Source: Nipponacmea schrenckii
Lineage: Eukaryota; Mollusca; Gastropoda; Lottiidae
Reading direction: 5' to 3'
DNA: 64,000 nucleotides
Assembly (NCBI GenBank): GCA_030562195.1
Contig: JAUJPP010000006.1
Coordinates: 6,696,001 to 6,760,000, forward strand
Shown: positions 1-12,029 of the stretch, piece after piece
How the letters are laid out: every line of letters starts with the position of its first letter
Position numbering within the stretch: the first letter of the stretch is position 1
Position numbers and translations under genes: made by a program
The notes under the pieces: generated by a model
Database searches by the model: none
Told to the model about the DNA's origin: nothing
What the model saw: the letters and a program-made list of their open reading frames with translations, nothing else

Positions 1-424
1 CATTTTTTGCAAGGAATAGTAATAATTCAATAGTAAACAACTTGCTAGAGACATTTAATTAAAATTTCTGTCAACTTATAACTAACTATAGGATTAAACA
101 CATAACAGATTATCGTGTCAACTGTTCCTATCTCATTGAACTCGAAGTGTTTTCCGGCAGCCGATATTAATAATTTTCAATAAATTCTTTGTAAATTAAC
201 CACTAAAATTAAAGTGGGTTCTCTTTCTAGACAACCACTTGTTTCACATGCAATACAGGTCAACAATTAGTGAAGATTAGTTTCAAATAGAGATTATTTA
301 TATTCCTGATGCCTCTAGAAATACAATAAACCTGTTTGGACGCTTATTTCAGGCTTATTTAATTATATATTATTTAATTTGTAACTGTGTATCTTGTAGT
401 AGTTTTAGTAATGTTAAAACTTAC
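1..424 (-). other. EDC4 intron, left edge
   Basis: Intron following the last visible EDC4 exon; the donor reads CTCA|GTAAGT on the minus strand just left of 425. I see no exon or recognisable repeat in this stretch. The rest of the gene lies outside the window. Confidence 0.6.
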
Positions 425-3400
425 TGAGGGTTTGAGTCTAATCTGTAAGTATCACTACCGTCTTGTCTTAGTTCCTCATTACTTGTGTCTCTTGTAGAAT
501 TTTTAGCCGAATCATCAGTCTTAATATCTTCCTCTATTTCTTCTTCTTCTTCATCATCCTCGTTATCTTCTTCATCATCCTCATTATCTAAATCATCATC
601 ATTATTTTCTTCATCTTCAATATCATCATCATTCTGACTGAAAACAAATTACTGATGTTAACTTTTAACTCATTAAATTAGAGAAAAGACAAAAATAACA
701 TTGTGTGTAAAACCAGGATTACTTGCCAGGCAAGGTAACATACACCAAAACATCAGCATTGATTAAGGGCAATAACTCACAAACCTTTCGTTGAAAAATT
801 TATAAATTCTACTTTGACTGCTGTCTAATCAACAACAAGTTTCATCAAAATCCATTGAAAATTGTAGATGTTATTGCATGCACAATAAAATTTTGACTTG
901 ATTTCCTAAGGCAAGGGCATTAACTCAACCAGAAGTTGCCAAGCAAGATATGCCCACTTTATTCCAAAATCTCATCAATATACATGATCAAACCAAATTT
1001 TAATCAAATCAGATGAAACTTAGTCTCTATCACGTTCACCAGCTCATTTTGATGCATTTGGACTAAGTCAACGCAATAACTAAAATAAAGTATTTCATTG
1101 AAATCATCAAGATCTTATCAATAAAAATGATCACACCAAATTTCATTCAAATCAGATGACTGATTGCATTCAAGAGCCAAAAGTCAAAAGCAATAACTCC
1201 AAAAATCTTCAACAAAAATCATCAATATCTCATAAATATAATGTTCAAAAATTTTTTTATTCATATCAGATGAAAACTGTTGTCTCTATGAGGTTTGCAA
1301 GCTGATTTCCATGCATTTGGACTAAGTCATAGGCAATAACTCAAGAACTGTTTATGGAAAATTCAACATCATCAGCCTATTTGTTCAAGATCTCATCAAT
1401 ATAAACGATCATATCAAAATTCATTCAAATCTGATTTAAGTTGTAGTCTATCACGTTCCGAGCCAATTGTGGACGGATGGACCGAACGAAGGAGCAATGG
1501 ATAAGGTTGAAGACAATATACGACTATATTATAACGTAATGTAGCTTTAATTGTACCCACAACAAATGTAAACGGACCAATGGACTGACAAACAGCATTG
1601 ACAACATATCTGCATATTTATGTGGGCATAAATTTGAAAGTAATCACTGTTTTGGTTAATTTGTACATTATGGGTATTCTTAAATTATGAATAATCTTAT
1701 ATTCATTTAAAGATTTCAAACTTACACTTGCTGTATGGTATCTACTACTAATCTTTTAGCTTCAGCACTAACATCAGGGGGTTGTGGCCAAGCTGTTGGT
1801 ACAGGATTTTCTTCAGTTACTACCTCTTGTTGAGAAAATTCTCCAGTTTCTCCAATAGTAGCTTCAGTGTTACCATGTATTCCAAGAACGTCAGCAACCT
1901 CTTGATCATCTTCATCATAAGCATCAGTTTTTCTTGTTGTTTTTACCCTATTTTCTGCTTCATACCCACTTGTACTGGATGTTGATTCAAATGATTGTAG
2001 TGTTCTGGTACTACCTTTAGTGTTGAAAAATTCCTCTAGGGCAGCTAGTTGTGGATTTGTTGGTTGGGTGTTCTCAGCTGTGTCACTCTTGATGGATCCT
2101 TTAGGTGTGGCTAAATCATCTTCTTCACAAGATGTTACAGGTGGTAATGGTACACTACTTGGTGTTAATTCTTGACTTCTGTTTAAGTTACTATCACGTA
2201 TTGAGTTAGGAGTATTGATAAGAGTACTACCAGGTGATATCATTGATATATCAGTTGAACTGCGTGGTGAAACTAGATCATCATTCATTGTGACATGAGT
2301 AAAAGTACTGGTATCAGATAGAGAACCTCTTACATTAACATCAACAGACGTTTTACTGAAAAATATTGACTCAATTTAAATTTCTGATTTTCAAACTAGT
2401 ACAGGTATAGGATGTAATGAATATGTTCAGTGTATAGAAATCTTCTATTAAAAGTAGAAGCAATCTGCTAAAATGCAATTTCATTCTGAACCTGAATCTT
2501 CAGAACATGGTTTAGGCAAAAATACATGTGCACAGGTCATGAAAAAAAAATTTGCCTTGAAAAATCCTGAGATTGGGGGTGATAAATCGGTAGATTTTTT
2601 TCAAAGGGTGTAAATTCATTAAATTTGAAAACATGGATACAATGTTGTTCCCAACCATCTAAATTAAATATTACTTTTTCATAAATTGTAATTCATGACT
2701 TTTCTCCCAAATTACTTGCACAGGATGAAAGGAAACAACCACACGAAATATTGAACTGAATTTGCCACTTCATATCTGACATCTTTATATCGATAGTAGC
2801 CTTTTATGCAGTCAAAATACAAAACAATGTTATGAAACTAACTTTAAGTTTGAGATAATATTAAATTTAGACTTTTAGTCATGAATGATAATCTATCGAT
2901 AATACAAAATTAATTCTGAAAAGATTATTGACGAATATATTGAAAATGGATCAAATTATCATCTTATATATGTATAGAATATATAGATGTAAGTAGAGAA
3001 TATTTCTTTGATTTATCGTTAAAACAAGGTTGCAGATAGAGAGACCATCATGATAAAATGAGAACCCAAAACATACAAAATCCTACCTTGGACTAGGAAG
3101 ACTGGTGAAGGCCTCTGGTGTTAATAAGACATGTTTGGATATATCATTTTTTACATCACCTTCTGCTAGACTATTACTGTTACCATCAATACTCATGCTA
3201 ATATCAGATAATGTATCACGTAAACCTACAATATAAATAGATATTGGGTCTGATTTCTCATTTAATTGATAACATGAAAAGTCAGTGGGTGTTTTTTATT
3301 CAAATGTTATCCAAATGGTAAAATATTGACAAGAAAATGTCTATTAATCTTATAACATAGGTATGGATAGTAATTGAAATTGTATCCACAAGAATACATA

Positions 3401-6400
3401 ATACCCAAGACACTAGCTCATAATGAACACTAAAATCATCAGTAAATGAAACTTACCAGTATCGTCTTGTGATACAGAACTAACAGAGGGAGGTGATGAT
3501 AAAGGAACAGAACTCTCTGGTTTATATCTTATCAACAATTCTTGTAACGATCTAAACATAAATACACAGAACATATAAAATACGAAAGAAATTTGTTTTT
3601 TCATTTTAGCCATACAGGACAACTGTAACAACTATACATTGAAAACAATCAACATTGTCATATTGTGTGTAGCAAAATGGGAATACCTGGTATGGACTGA
3701 ATAGAGTCGAACTTGAATACCATAACATGCTGATGATACACCATCTTCTAACTCTTCATCTTCACCACCTAGTTCACCTGATGATATAAATCATATCTCT
3801 AAGTATATTTAACCTGATAATATAATACTAATATGCCTAGTTCACCTGATAATTTACATTTTATTATATCTTTAAAATATAGTTCACCTGATAATATACA
3901 TTATATCTTTAGACATATTTTACCGGATAATATACATATTAATATGCCTAGTTCACCTGATAATTTACATTATATCTTTAAATATAGTTCACCTGATAAT
4001 ATACATTATATCTTTAGACATATTTTACTGGATAATATACATATTAATAATTTACATTATATCTTAAAATATAGTTCACCTGATAATATAAATTATATCT
4101 TTAGACATATTTTACAGGATAATATACATATTAATATGCCTAGTTCACCTGATAAATTACATTATATCTTAAAATATAGTTCACCTGATAATATAAATTA
4201 TATCTTTAGACATATTTTACAGGATAATTACATATTAATATGCCTAGTTCACCTGATAATTTACATTATATCTTTAAATATAGTTCACCTGATAATATAC
4301 ATTATATCTTTAGACATATTTTACAGGATAATTACATATTAATATGCCTAGTTCACCTGATAAATTACATTATATCTTAAAATATAGTTCACCTGATAAT
4401 ATACCGGGTACATAATAAATAACATGCCTAGTGCACCTGATGATGTACATTATACCTAGTGCACCTAGTTAAACTAATTGATGTACATAACAACCTAGTT
4501 TAACTCATCAAAAGGATTTCCCTGATTTTTGCTTTGATTGCAGCCTCCAGTTGAATGTAATTCATGAAAACATAACTCACCTGTAGTCATTTCATCAAAA
4601 TGTGTGTCATTAGCTGATCGTTTAAATTGTTTTTTACTGGCATCTAATATAGTTAATGATAAACATGGCTGAGCTAACATAAACTCTGATATGGAACTAA
4701 CATGAGCTGTTAAAGTCGAGGTATCCTGGTGTACTTGTAAAATATATAACACCTGTAAAGTGAAACAGAAAACTATAAACTTCTGATCAGGTAGTTACCT
4801 CACTAATCTTCTACATATTAAGTTATTACAAAAACAATTCCCATGACCTCAATTTTACTCCACTTCACTATTAAGAACCAGTAAAAGATGGAAAGACTGC
4901 ATTGGTGCACTTATAAATATCTCTTTGATTAGCAAGATAAAACACACAATTATAGTTTGTGATTAATTGTGTTACAACATAGCTAACTTGACAAATTATT
5001 ACAGTTTAAAATTGAATTAAGCTTTCTTGCACCTTTTTATTAATATCAGATAAAGCTAAATAATGACCACTCAAATCAAATGTAGCCTTTAAACTCAATT
5101 CTTGGTTTATACTTGGTGGATTTAGGAATCTGTAAAAAGAAAACTGGATTTCAAACATTTTCAAGATCAATGTAAATCTACTAATCTCAATAATAACTAA
5201 AATGAAAATTGATATTCACCAGCGCTTTGCAAAGAGCTCTTTATAAACTTCTACAACACAGGACTAGATTTGTGATATGATGTGTATAGCCAAATATATA
5301 ATGGGAGAATATTGTATATATCTAAACTACCTATCTCTTAGAAAAATACACTTCCACAGCAGTACCTGATAGTTTGAAGACAATTCCAGGTTTCACAACT
5401 CCAAACTTTTAATTCTTGATTCTTTTCAGCACCAGTTATAGCAAACTTCCAAAGCTGAGCACTGAAAATGTAATAAGAGATTATTTCGATACCTTTTCAA
5501 AATGCACAGTAAAATCAAAAGAAATATATTTATATTTTTAATCTAAACTCAAGTATTGTAAACAGAATATACTTTTTCTCTTTCCAAATTGTATCAGAAA
5601 TTGGGAAAATTACCAAGTACAAATAGATTTATGTCAAGAACTTACTCCATGTTGAAATTTTTATGATCATCTAAGAAATGTAAACAAGACAGAGGTTTTC
5701 CATCATGTGGTTTCCATTGGTGTAAACATCTGAAATTTAATAATTTAGAAATTAATATATTGTCTTAAAGAATGCTCATGTCTTTCAAATATCTTTCACT
5801 GCCAAACAAAGCGCTTTAAAATCCACAACATAATCTGATACAAAAATTCTTCATCTTCACCAACATTTCCATTCTAAAACCTGCTACTTAGAGAGCATTT
5901 AAATTAATTTTACCTGGGAGAGGTGCCCTCGTAAAGATACACCTGGAAAAATTTAACTTCACCATTTAAACTAGCAGTTGCCAGAGCTGAGCCATCAGGA
6001 GAAAAGGCAGCATCAATAATTGGCTAAAAATATACATATTGAAATATAACAATGAAAAAAAAAAAACAATTACAGACCACCTATTTATATAGCGCTTCTT
6101 CTCTTAAATTTCAAAAGATATCATAAATGAGATTTCAGTCAAATGTAAACTTTACATACCTGATCATGACTATCTATAGATATCATACCAAGATCAATAT
6201 TTCTAGGGTCAATAGGACCACTACCATGTTCTCTTATTATCATATCTATATTCCAGATTTCCGCCTATAATGTATATTATATATTATATAATATTCCCTT
6301 ATGAAAGTGTGAAAAAATGATAAAGATAGGCAGCTTTGATTTTGAATAAAACCCATATTAAATATTTTCAATTTGTCGCATTTCCAATAGGGTTTATCCT

Positions 6401-9400
6401 TGGGTGACTACAAACATTCGCACTAAATTTCATCAAAATTCGTCAAAAATTGTGCCTTCTAGTATTTACAAGCTAAACTCGAATGCATTTTCAAAAACAA
6501 GCGCAATGACTCACACTTATTAATTTTTTCTGATTTTCAATAAGTTTTATCTTACTCATTACAATTAGGAGATAAGAAATCCTTACCTTTTCACTGTGTG
6601 TTAAGACTAACACTTTAGAAGAGTCAATATTTTCTGAGATAGTATCCTCTGTGTCATCAGGTATATAAGGACACCATATAATACGATGATATTCACATGA
6701 TACAGAGGTATCTGGTCTCTGTATATTCAATATCAGTGTATTTCTATTAGGTATTAAGGAAGAATATCTTCAAAATGTGGAGAAAGGATAAATATTTCTA
6801 AATATACAGAGGCATCAAGTTTCAAAATGACTATTTATATGTAACCAACTTCTCAATATTTCAATCACTATCAAGCAGATTCAATTTATTGCATTCTCAA
6901 TACAAGCCATTCAAATATCATATCGTTATAGCTGTACTCTGAAACAAAAAATGGCACTCCAACAATAAACAATAAACATTTTCTACCAATATAAAAGGAT
7001 ACACAGTCTGTCCATCGATTTCTTGCATTTCATGGACCAATAAGTTTCCAATTTCATCAACTGAGGCTAAAATAACAGCATCTGAATGAGCAAATGCTAT
7101 ATCAACAATTCTTCCACTTGTGCATTTTATCAACCATCTCACTGCAGTTTTCCGATTAATAATTCTAACATTTCCACCAGTTTTACCTATAGAAGATTGA
7201 AATAGATTTCTGTATAATATTTTTACAGATGAGAAGAAGTTATATCTTGTTGGTTTTTCTTCATCTGAGAGAAAAAAAAACACAGTTAATACAAATACAA
7301 GTTTTATTAAGAAAATAGCTTGCCAGGCAAGGTAACATACGCCCACTGGCAGCATTGAATTTGAAAAATAAATAGAGCAATAACTCAAAAAACATTCACT
7401 GAATTAATATTGAAGTTAAGGGCAAAAACTCAAAAACAGTCATGAAAAATTGTCAAATTAGAACTTGACCACCATCTTATCTATTTCAATACTCATAAGT
7501 TTCATCAAATCTATTAAAAAATTGTAGCTTATTTTGCACCTACAAATATTTTTGACGCAATTTTACTAAGTCAAGGGCAATAACCCAAAAACCATTTGTT
7601 AAAAAAGTCAGAAATTCAAACTTGACTAATGTCTTATCAATTCTGATGCTTACACCAAGTTCCATCAAAATCCTTTGAAAATTAAAGCTTCTTATTGCAA
7701 CCACAATAGAATTTTGACGCAATTTTACTAAGTCAAGGGCAATAACTTAAAACAATTCATTGAAAAACTGTCAAATTCAAACTTGACTGAGGCCTAATCA
7801 ATTCCAATGCTCACACCATGTTTCATCAACATCCTCTAAAAATTTGGGAAATTTATTGCGTCGAAACTAAAATTTTGACAAGATTTTTCTAAGTCAAGGG
7901 CAATAACTCAAAAACCGCTCATGCGATTATTTCTATTTTCGAACTTGACCGAGATATCATCAATAAATTCATGTATAGCAAGTTTCATTAAGATCGGATA
8001 AAAACTGTAGCCTTTATTGTGGATACAACCCAAATTTGACACGTTTTTACTAAGTCAAGGGCAATAACCCAAAAACCGCTCATGCGATTATTTCTATTTT
8101 CGAACTTGACCGAGATATCCTTAATATATACATGTATACCAAGTTTCATTAAGATCGGATAAAAACTGTAGCCTCTATTGTGGATACAACCCAAATTTGA
8201 CACGTTTTTACTAAGTCAAGGGCAATAACTCAAAAACCGCTCATGCGATTATTACTATTTTCGAACTTGACCGAGATATCATCAATATATTCATGTATAC
8301 CAAGTTTCATTAAGATCGGATAAAAACTGTATCCTCTATTGTGGATACAACCCAAATTTGACACGTTTTTACTAAGTCAAGGGCAATAACTCAAAAACCG
8401 CTCATGCGATTATTTCTATTTTCGATCTTGACCGAGATATCATCAATACATACATGTATACCAAGTTTCATTAAGATCGGATAAAAACTGTAGCCTCTAT
8501 TGTGGATACAACCCAAATTTGACGAGTTTTTACTAAGTCAAGGGCGATAACTCAAAAACCGCTCATGCGATTAATTCTATTTTCGAACTTGACCAAGATA
8601 TCATCAATATATACATGTATACCAAGTTTCATTAAGATCGGATAAAAACTGTAGCCTCTATTGTGGATACAACCCAAATTTGACGCGTTTTTACTAAGTG
8701 AAGGGCAATAACTCAAAATCAGTTCATGCATAATTTCCATTTTCGAACTTGACCGAGATATCATCAATATATACATGTATACCAAGTTTCATTAAGATCG
8801 GATAAAAACTGTAGCCTCTATCGTGGATACAACAAATGTGGACGGACCGACGGACGGACGGACAGGGGCGACGGCAATATACGTCCACATTTCCATGTGG
8901 GCGTATAAAAATCAAGGAAGCTAAGGTCACCTTTGACCTTTTAACTGCTAGAATTAGAAAGCATCTGTATTTACAACTTCTAGCAAAAGGTGAAATGAAG
9001 ACTAGCAGTTGTTGCCAGTTGCCATTTGTTGTTCATATCCATATATTTCTAGCAAACACAGGATTGCGTTTTTCCTAACAATTTGATTTGGATGCCAATG
9101 CACATACAGGACAAATGTTGTTGGATAGTGGATAGTGTTACAATACAAGAATATGTACATCATCATGACACAGATCAATTTCAATTGATGCATACCTTTA
9201 AGAACGTAAGCCATAAATACATTATCTCTATGTACAGCAACTAAGTTACCAATATAATATTTAGGATCCCAATCAAAATTAACTACTGGAGTAATTTTAA
9301 CCTACAAATGAAGATTTAAGGTCAAAACATTGATTATATCTTTAAATTATGAAAAAAAGACCAGTTTATCAATTTACATACTTAGTTATGCTTAGAAATT

Positions 9401-11788
9401 CTACAATCTATCTAGCATTACGACAAACTAAAAACAGAGAAAAAAGCAATGACATGTTCTAAAAAACAATGACCAATATCATGGCAAGATAGAGGAAAAG
9501 AATATAGAAATACCAGTACCTTATTACTACCACCAGACGACTGGTTAGCACTTGTAAATATATCAACTTCCTTTCCATAAACACTAAAACTATTAGCTGT
9601 ATCATTTCCTTGTAACACTCTTAAAAAAAAATCATGTTACATACAGTAACTCAATTGTAAAGACATGTTATACAGCTTCCATATAATGAATCACCAAACA
9701 AATTCACAAAATGCTTTGTATTTAAATAGACTGAACTTTTTATTTGTATTGGGGACACTGAAAGATCCTTGTCAGATGTATGTGGTTTTTTGCAATTTCA
9801 ATAAACGAAGTGTTTCATGACATTATAATCATAAAAAGCTGCTAATATTGTATTAGAAAGCTGCTTAATATGCCTGAGGGCCCTTGATAAAGTTACTTTA
9901 TCATTAAAATCAAAATCCATTGAAAATAATAGCTTCTATTAGACCTACAAAAACATTTTGACATGTTACTAAGTCAAGGGCAATAACTCAAAAACCGTTC
10001 ATTGAAAAATTGTCAAATTAGAACTTAATTCCAATGTTCACACCAAGTTTCATCAAAATCTGATGAAAACTTTAGCAACAAATGTTGACTGAAAGACTGA
10101 CGGATAGGGTGACGAAAATATACGTCCACATGCATAATTGCCAATATTCCTTATCTTTTTTCACCAAAAACAAAGGCAGCTCCAAGAATGCAGTCTAAAG
10201 ACTAAAAAGGTTTCAGATTCAGAAAAAATTTCTTCAGCATGTCTAGTCATAATAAAGCTTTAATTCGTATGACGTCATTTGGTCATGTGATCAAACATAG
10301 GGTAGGCATCATACATACATTTGTTGTCTTGGAGCTGAATTATACATGGTCTTCATCAACTGTGTCAATGTCTGAGCTCTGCTACCTTCACTAGACATTT
10401 TCATATCACTGCAAATAAAATGATATGAAGATTTTAGAACCATCATTTAACTTAGTGAAAAGTTAATCAAAATGAAAAGGTATTCATTGGGCAAATTGAA
10501 CAATAAACACCCATACTTATATGTGGGAGTATAAGAATAATATTAAACAAACTAATCATCGAGGATGTTCTTATCTAATCCAAATAATATAAACACATAA
10601 TTTAGATAGGATAATCTGATGCAAATATAAACAAATAGTGTGCTAGAAGATGATCATATTTAAAGGCATAAACAGCCATAGAATACACTCTTCCTATGAC
10701 TTATACTTATGTTTAATAGTGACTCTTAATTAAAGTAAGCAATCCCAATTTTTGAATTTTGTAAAAGCGAAATAAAACTATATTCGGAAATTGATAGGAA
10801 AAAAAATTAAGTGGTGAATCCATTCAGTTTGAGAAAAAAAGAATCTAGGTAACCAATGTTAACACAGGAAAAAGACAAATTCAATCAATGTGCAAGCGGG
10901 CTATGACAATCAATTTCCTGTGTTTACAAATAAACTTTGCCAATGATTAAAATTCGTCAATACTGGTGTCAGTGTTGGAGTCTTCATTTTAAATTATATG
11001 AATTGCGTTTTCTTGGTGTTATGTAAATTTATTTTTCAAACACTGTCTGATGATATTGATGTCAATTCAAGATAAGTACACTGATGGATATCTGTTATCA
11101 GCTAAATATCAGCGAAATTAAAATTTCATGTTTTTGTATTAAAGTGTAATATGCCTTTAAGTTGAGTTCTTCACAAATAAAAAACATTAAAACAACAAAA
11201 AAGGTCTATAAAAGCAACAAAAATTGTTTGTTGTGTACTAATTGTAAATCTAAATAAAAGAAATTGTTTACCTATCAGACGAGTTCTGTAATCCAGCATA
11301 GCCTTCAACGGAGGAGTCTAAAATTGCAATTTCCACTAGTTCAGAATATACAGTTGATTATTTTAAGGTTTCAATTATAGAATTTATGAGGAATGATTAG
11401 CATCTTTATCAATGAATTTGACAATAAGCATCCATAATACTAATATACAGTGAATACTAATCAGCATAGACATAGGCAATAAACTTTAAATTTAAGTGGA
11501 TATAGCATATATAGGCCTAGCCTAGATTAAATACAAATGCACATGTACCTGGTAAGGCCTACTGTTCAAGCTGCACAATGATGTAAATGCAAGAATCCCC
11601 ATTCATTGAGAGAGTAGCAACCAATATTTGAAAGGACAACTCAAAACATTGAAGGTAAGGAGCTGTCATAATTGTAAAAGAAAAATATACCCACCATTGG
11701 ATTGGTTTAGTTGAACATTCAACTCTCGCATGAGCCGACTTGCATCGGATGTGTTTAGTGTAGATTTACTTGTGTCACGGGCGTCCAT
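425..11788 (-). CDS. EDC4: EDC4, enhancer of mRNA-decapping protein 4 (5' part, 18 coding exons, 3' end outside window)
   Basis: Cytoplasmic scaffold of the mRNA-decapping complex, bridging DCP1/DCP2 in P-bodies (family knowledge). Coding exons in transcript order: 11695-11788, 11272-11317, 10319-10408, 9520-9619, 9196-9301, 6987-7186, 6587-6718, 6160-6264, 5914-6023, 5646-5729, 5366-5461, 5033-5129, 4581-4752, 3687-3777, 3457-3551, 3087-3225, 1726-2355, 425-637. All have GT/AG borders, and every phase joins without a stop, giving about 866 codons. Family signatures: FDWDPKYYIGNLVAVH (about residue 115), a GGNVRI..AFAHSDAVILASVDEIGNL stretch, RIIWCPYIPDD, FSPDGSALATAS, KPHDGKPLSCL, SSISEFMLAQP, LLTPEAF and a late WPQPPDV. 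These span the WD40 domain (about residues 90-480), a Ser-rich linker and a D/E-rich stretch (about 796-830). Human EDC4 has about 1400 residues, so the C-terminal helical oligomerisation part is missing here. The start is the first ATG of the terminal exon, reading MDARDTSKS. Identification is by recalled similarity, not alignment. Confidence 0.93.
724..1632 (+). mobile_element. Decayed copy of the TTGCC/GTGGGCGTATA repeat family
   Basis: Lies in the EDC4 intron between exons 17 and 18. It shows two head motifs, TTGCCAGGCAAGGTAACATA near 725 and TTGCCAAGCAAGATATGCCC near 942. These are followed by degenerate core units (CATCAATATAxATGATCA, TTCATTCAAATCAGATGAAA) and a tail with GTGGACGGATGG and TGTGGGCATAAA. 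It is the same family as the better preserved copy at 7316-8909. No coding capacity. Confidence 0.6.
3773..4460 (-). repeat. Intronic minisatellite built from the exon-14 splice acceptor of EDC4
   Basis: Units of about 104-111 bp, each with internal half repeats. Eleven copies of TTCACCTGAT lie between 3841 and 4397, beside the true acceptor at 3773-3782. On the minus strand each copy reads ATCAGGTGAA, the same AG|GTGAA as the real acceptor of exon 3687-3777. The repeated plus-strand reading frame at 3833-4342 is only an artefact of the array. Confidence 0.85.
7316..8909 (+). mobile_element. Repeat-core element with six 161-bp tandem units (pearl/Helentron-like, non-autonomous)
   Basis: A whole-looking element in the EDC4 intron between exons 5 and 6. 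The head has a short palindrome, CTTGCCAGGCAAGG, followed by ACATACGCCCACTGG. The tail has (GGAC)n, CAGGGGCGACGG and a hairpin, ACGTCCACAT...ATGTGGGCGT, ending in ATAAAAA. The core has older, diverged units (7390-7915), then six units with CTCATGCG or its variant at 7918, 8079, 8240, 8401, 8562 and 8723, exactly 161 bp apart. It has no intact gene. The architecture resembles molluscan elements with core repeats of about 160 bp; that class assignment is from memory and is inference. Confidence 0.75.
9880..10135 (+). mobile_element. Short decayed copy of the same repeat family
   Basis: EDC4 intron between exons 3 and 4. One core unit with ACTAAGTCAAGGGCAATAAC near 9968 is followed by GACTGACGGATAGGGTGACG and ATATACGTCCACATGCATAA. 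The palindromic terminal arm is lost. Confidence 0.6.
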
Positions 11789-11929
11789 TTCTCCTTTAAT
11801 GTATGGTTATAGATAGGGACAAGAGCTTTTTTCTGTAAAGAAGGGCCAGTAGATATTCTTAGTTGTATATTATAGAAGTATATCAACAGTTTTTGACAAA
11901 ATTCACATGTTGGCCGGCAAATTTTCTTA

Positions 11930-11950
11930 TGAAAATGGCGGCTTCCGCTC
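11930..11950 (-). promoter_or_regulatory. Probable EDC4 core promoter with YY1-like and ETS-like sites
   Basis: On the minus strand, about 145 bp before the EDC4 ATG, the sequence reads GCGGAAGCCGCCATTTTC. That is an ETS-like GCGGAAG next to a YY1-like GCCGCCATTTT, a combination typical of TATA-less housekeeping promoters. No TATA box was seen. The start site itself is not placed. Confidence 0.4.
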
Positions 11951-12029
11951 CATAAAAGCACCTGCGCAGTTAATCCGAAATGTTCTGATTAACATTACTC
12001 TGATATTTAAACCAAAACATATCCGTTAC

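Noticed and set aside
3833..4342. 169-codon plus-strand frame with SSPDNIHYIFRHIL repeats
   Set aside because: It is the translated minisatellite of the EDC4 intron, on the opposite strand to the gene.
3773..8830. CRISPR-like appearance of regularly spaced repeats
   Set aside because: Units are contiguous satellites without unique spacers, in an animal genome.
7540..8930. Several minus-strand frames with GCIHNRGYSFYPILMKLGIHVYI
   Set aside because: Translations of the 161-bp core units; they recur with the repeat and end at its borders.
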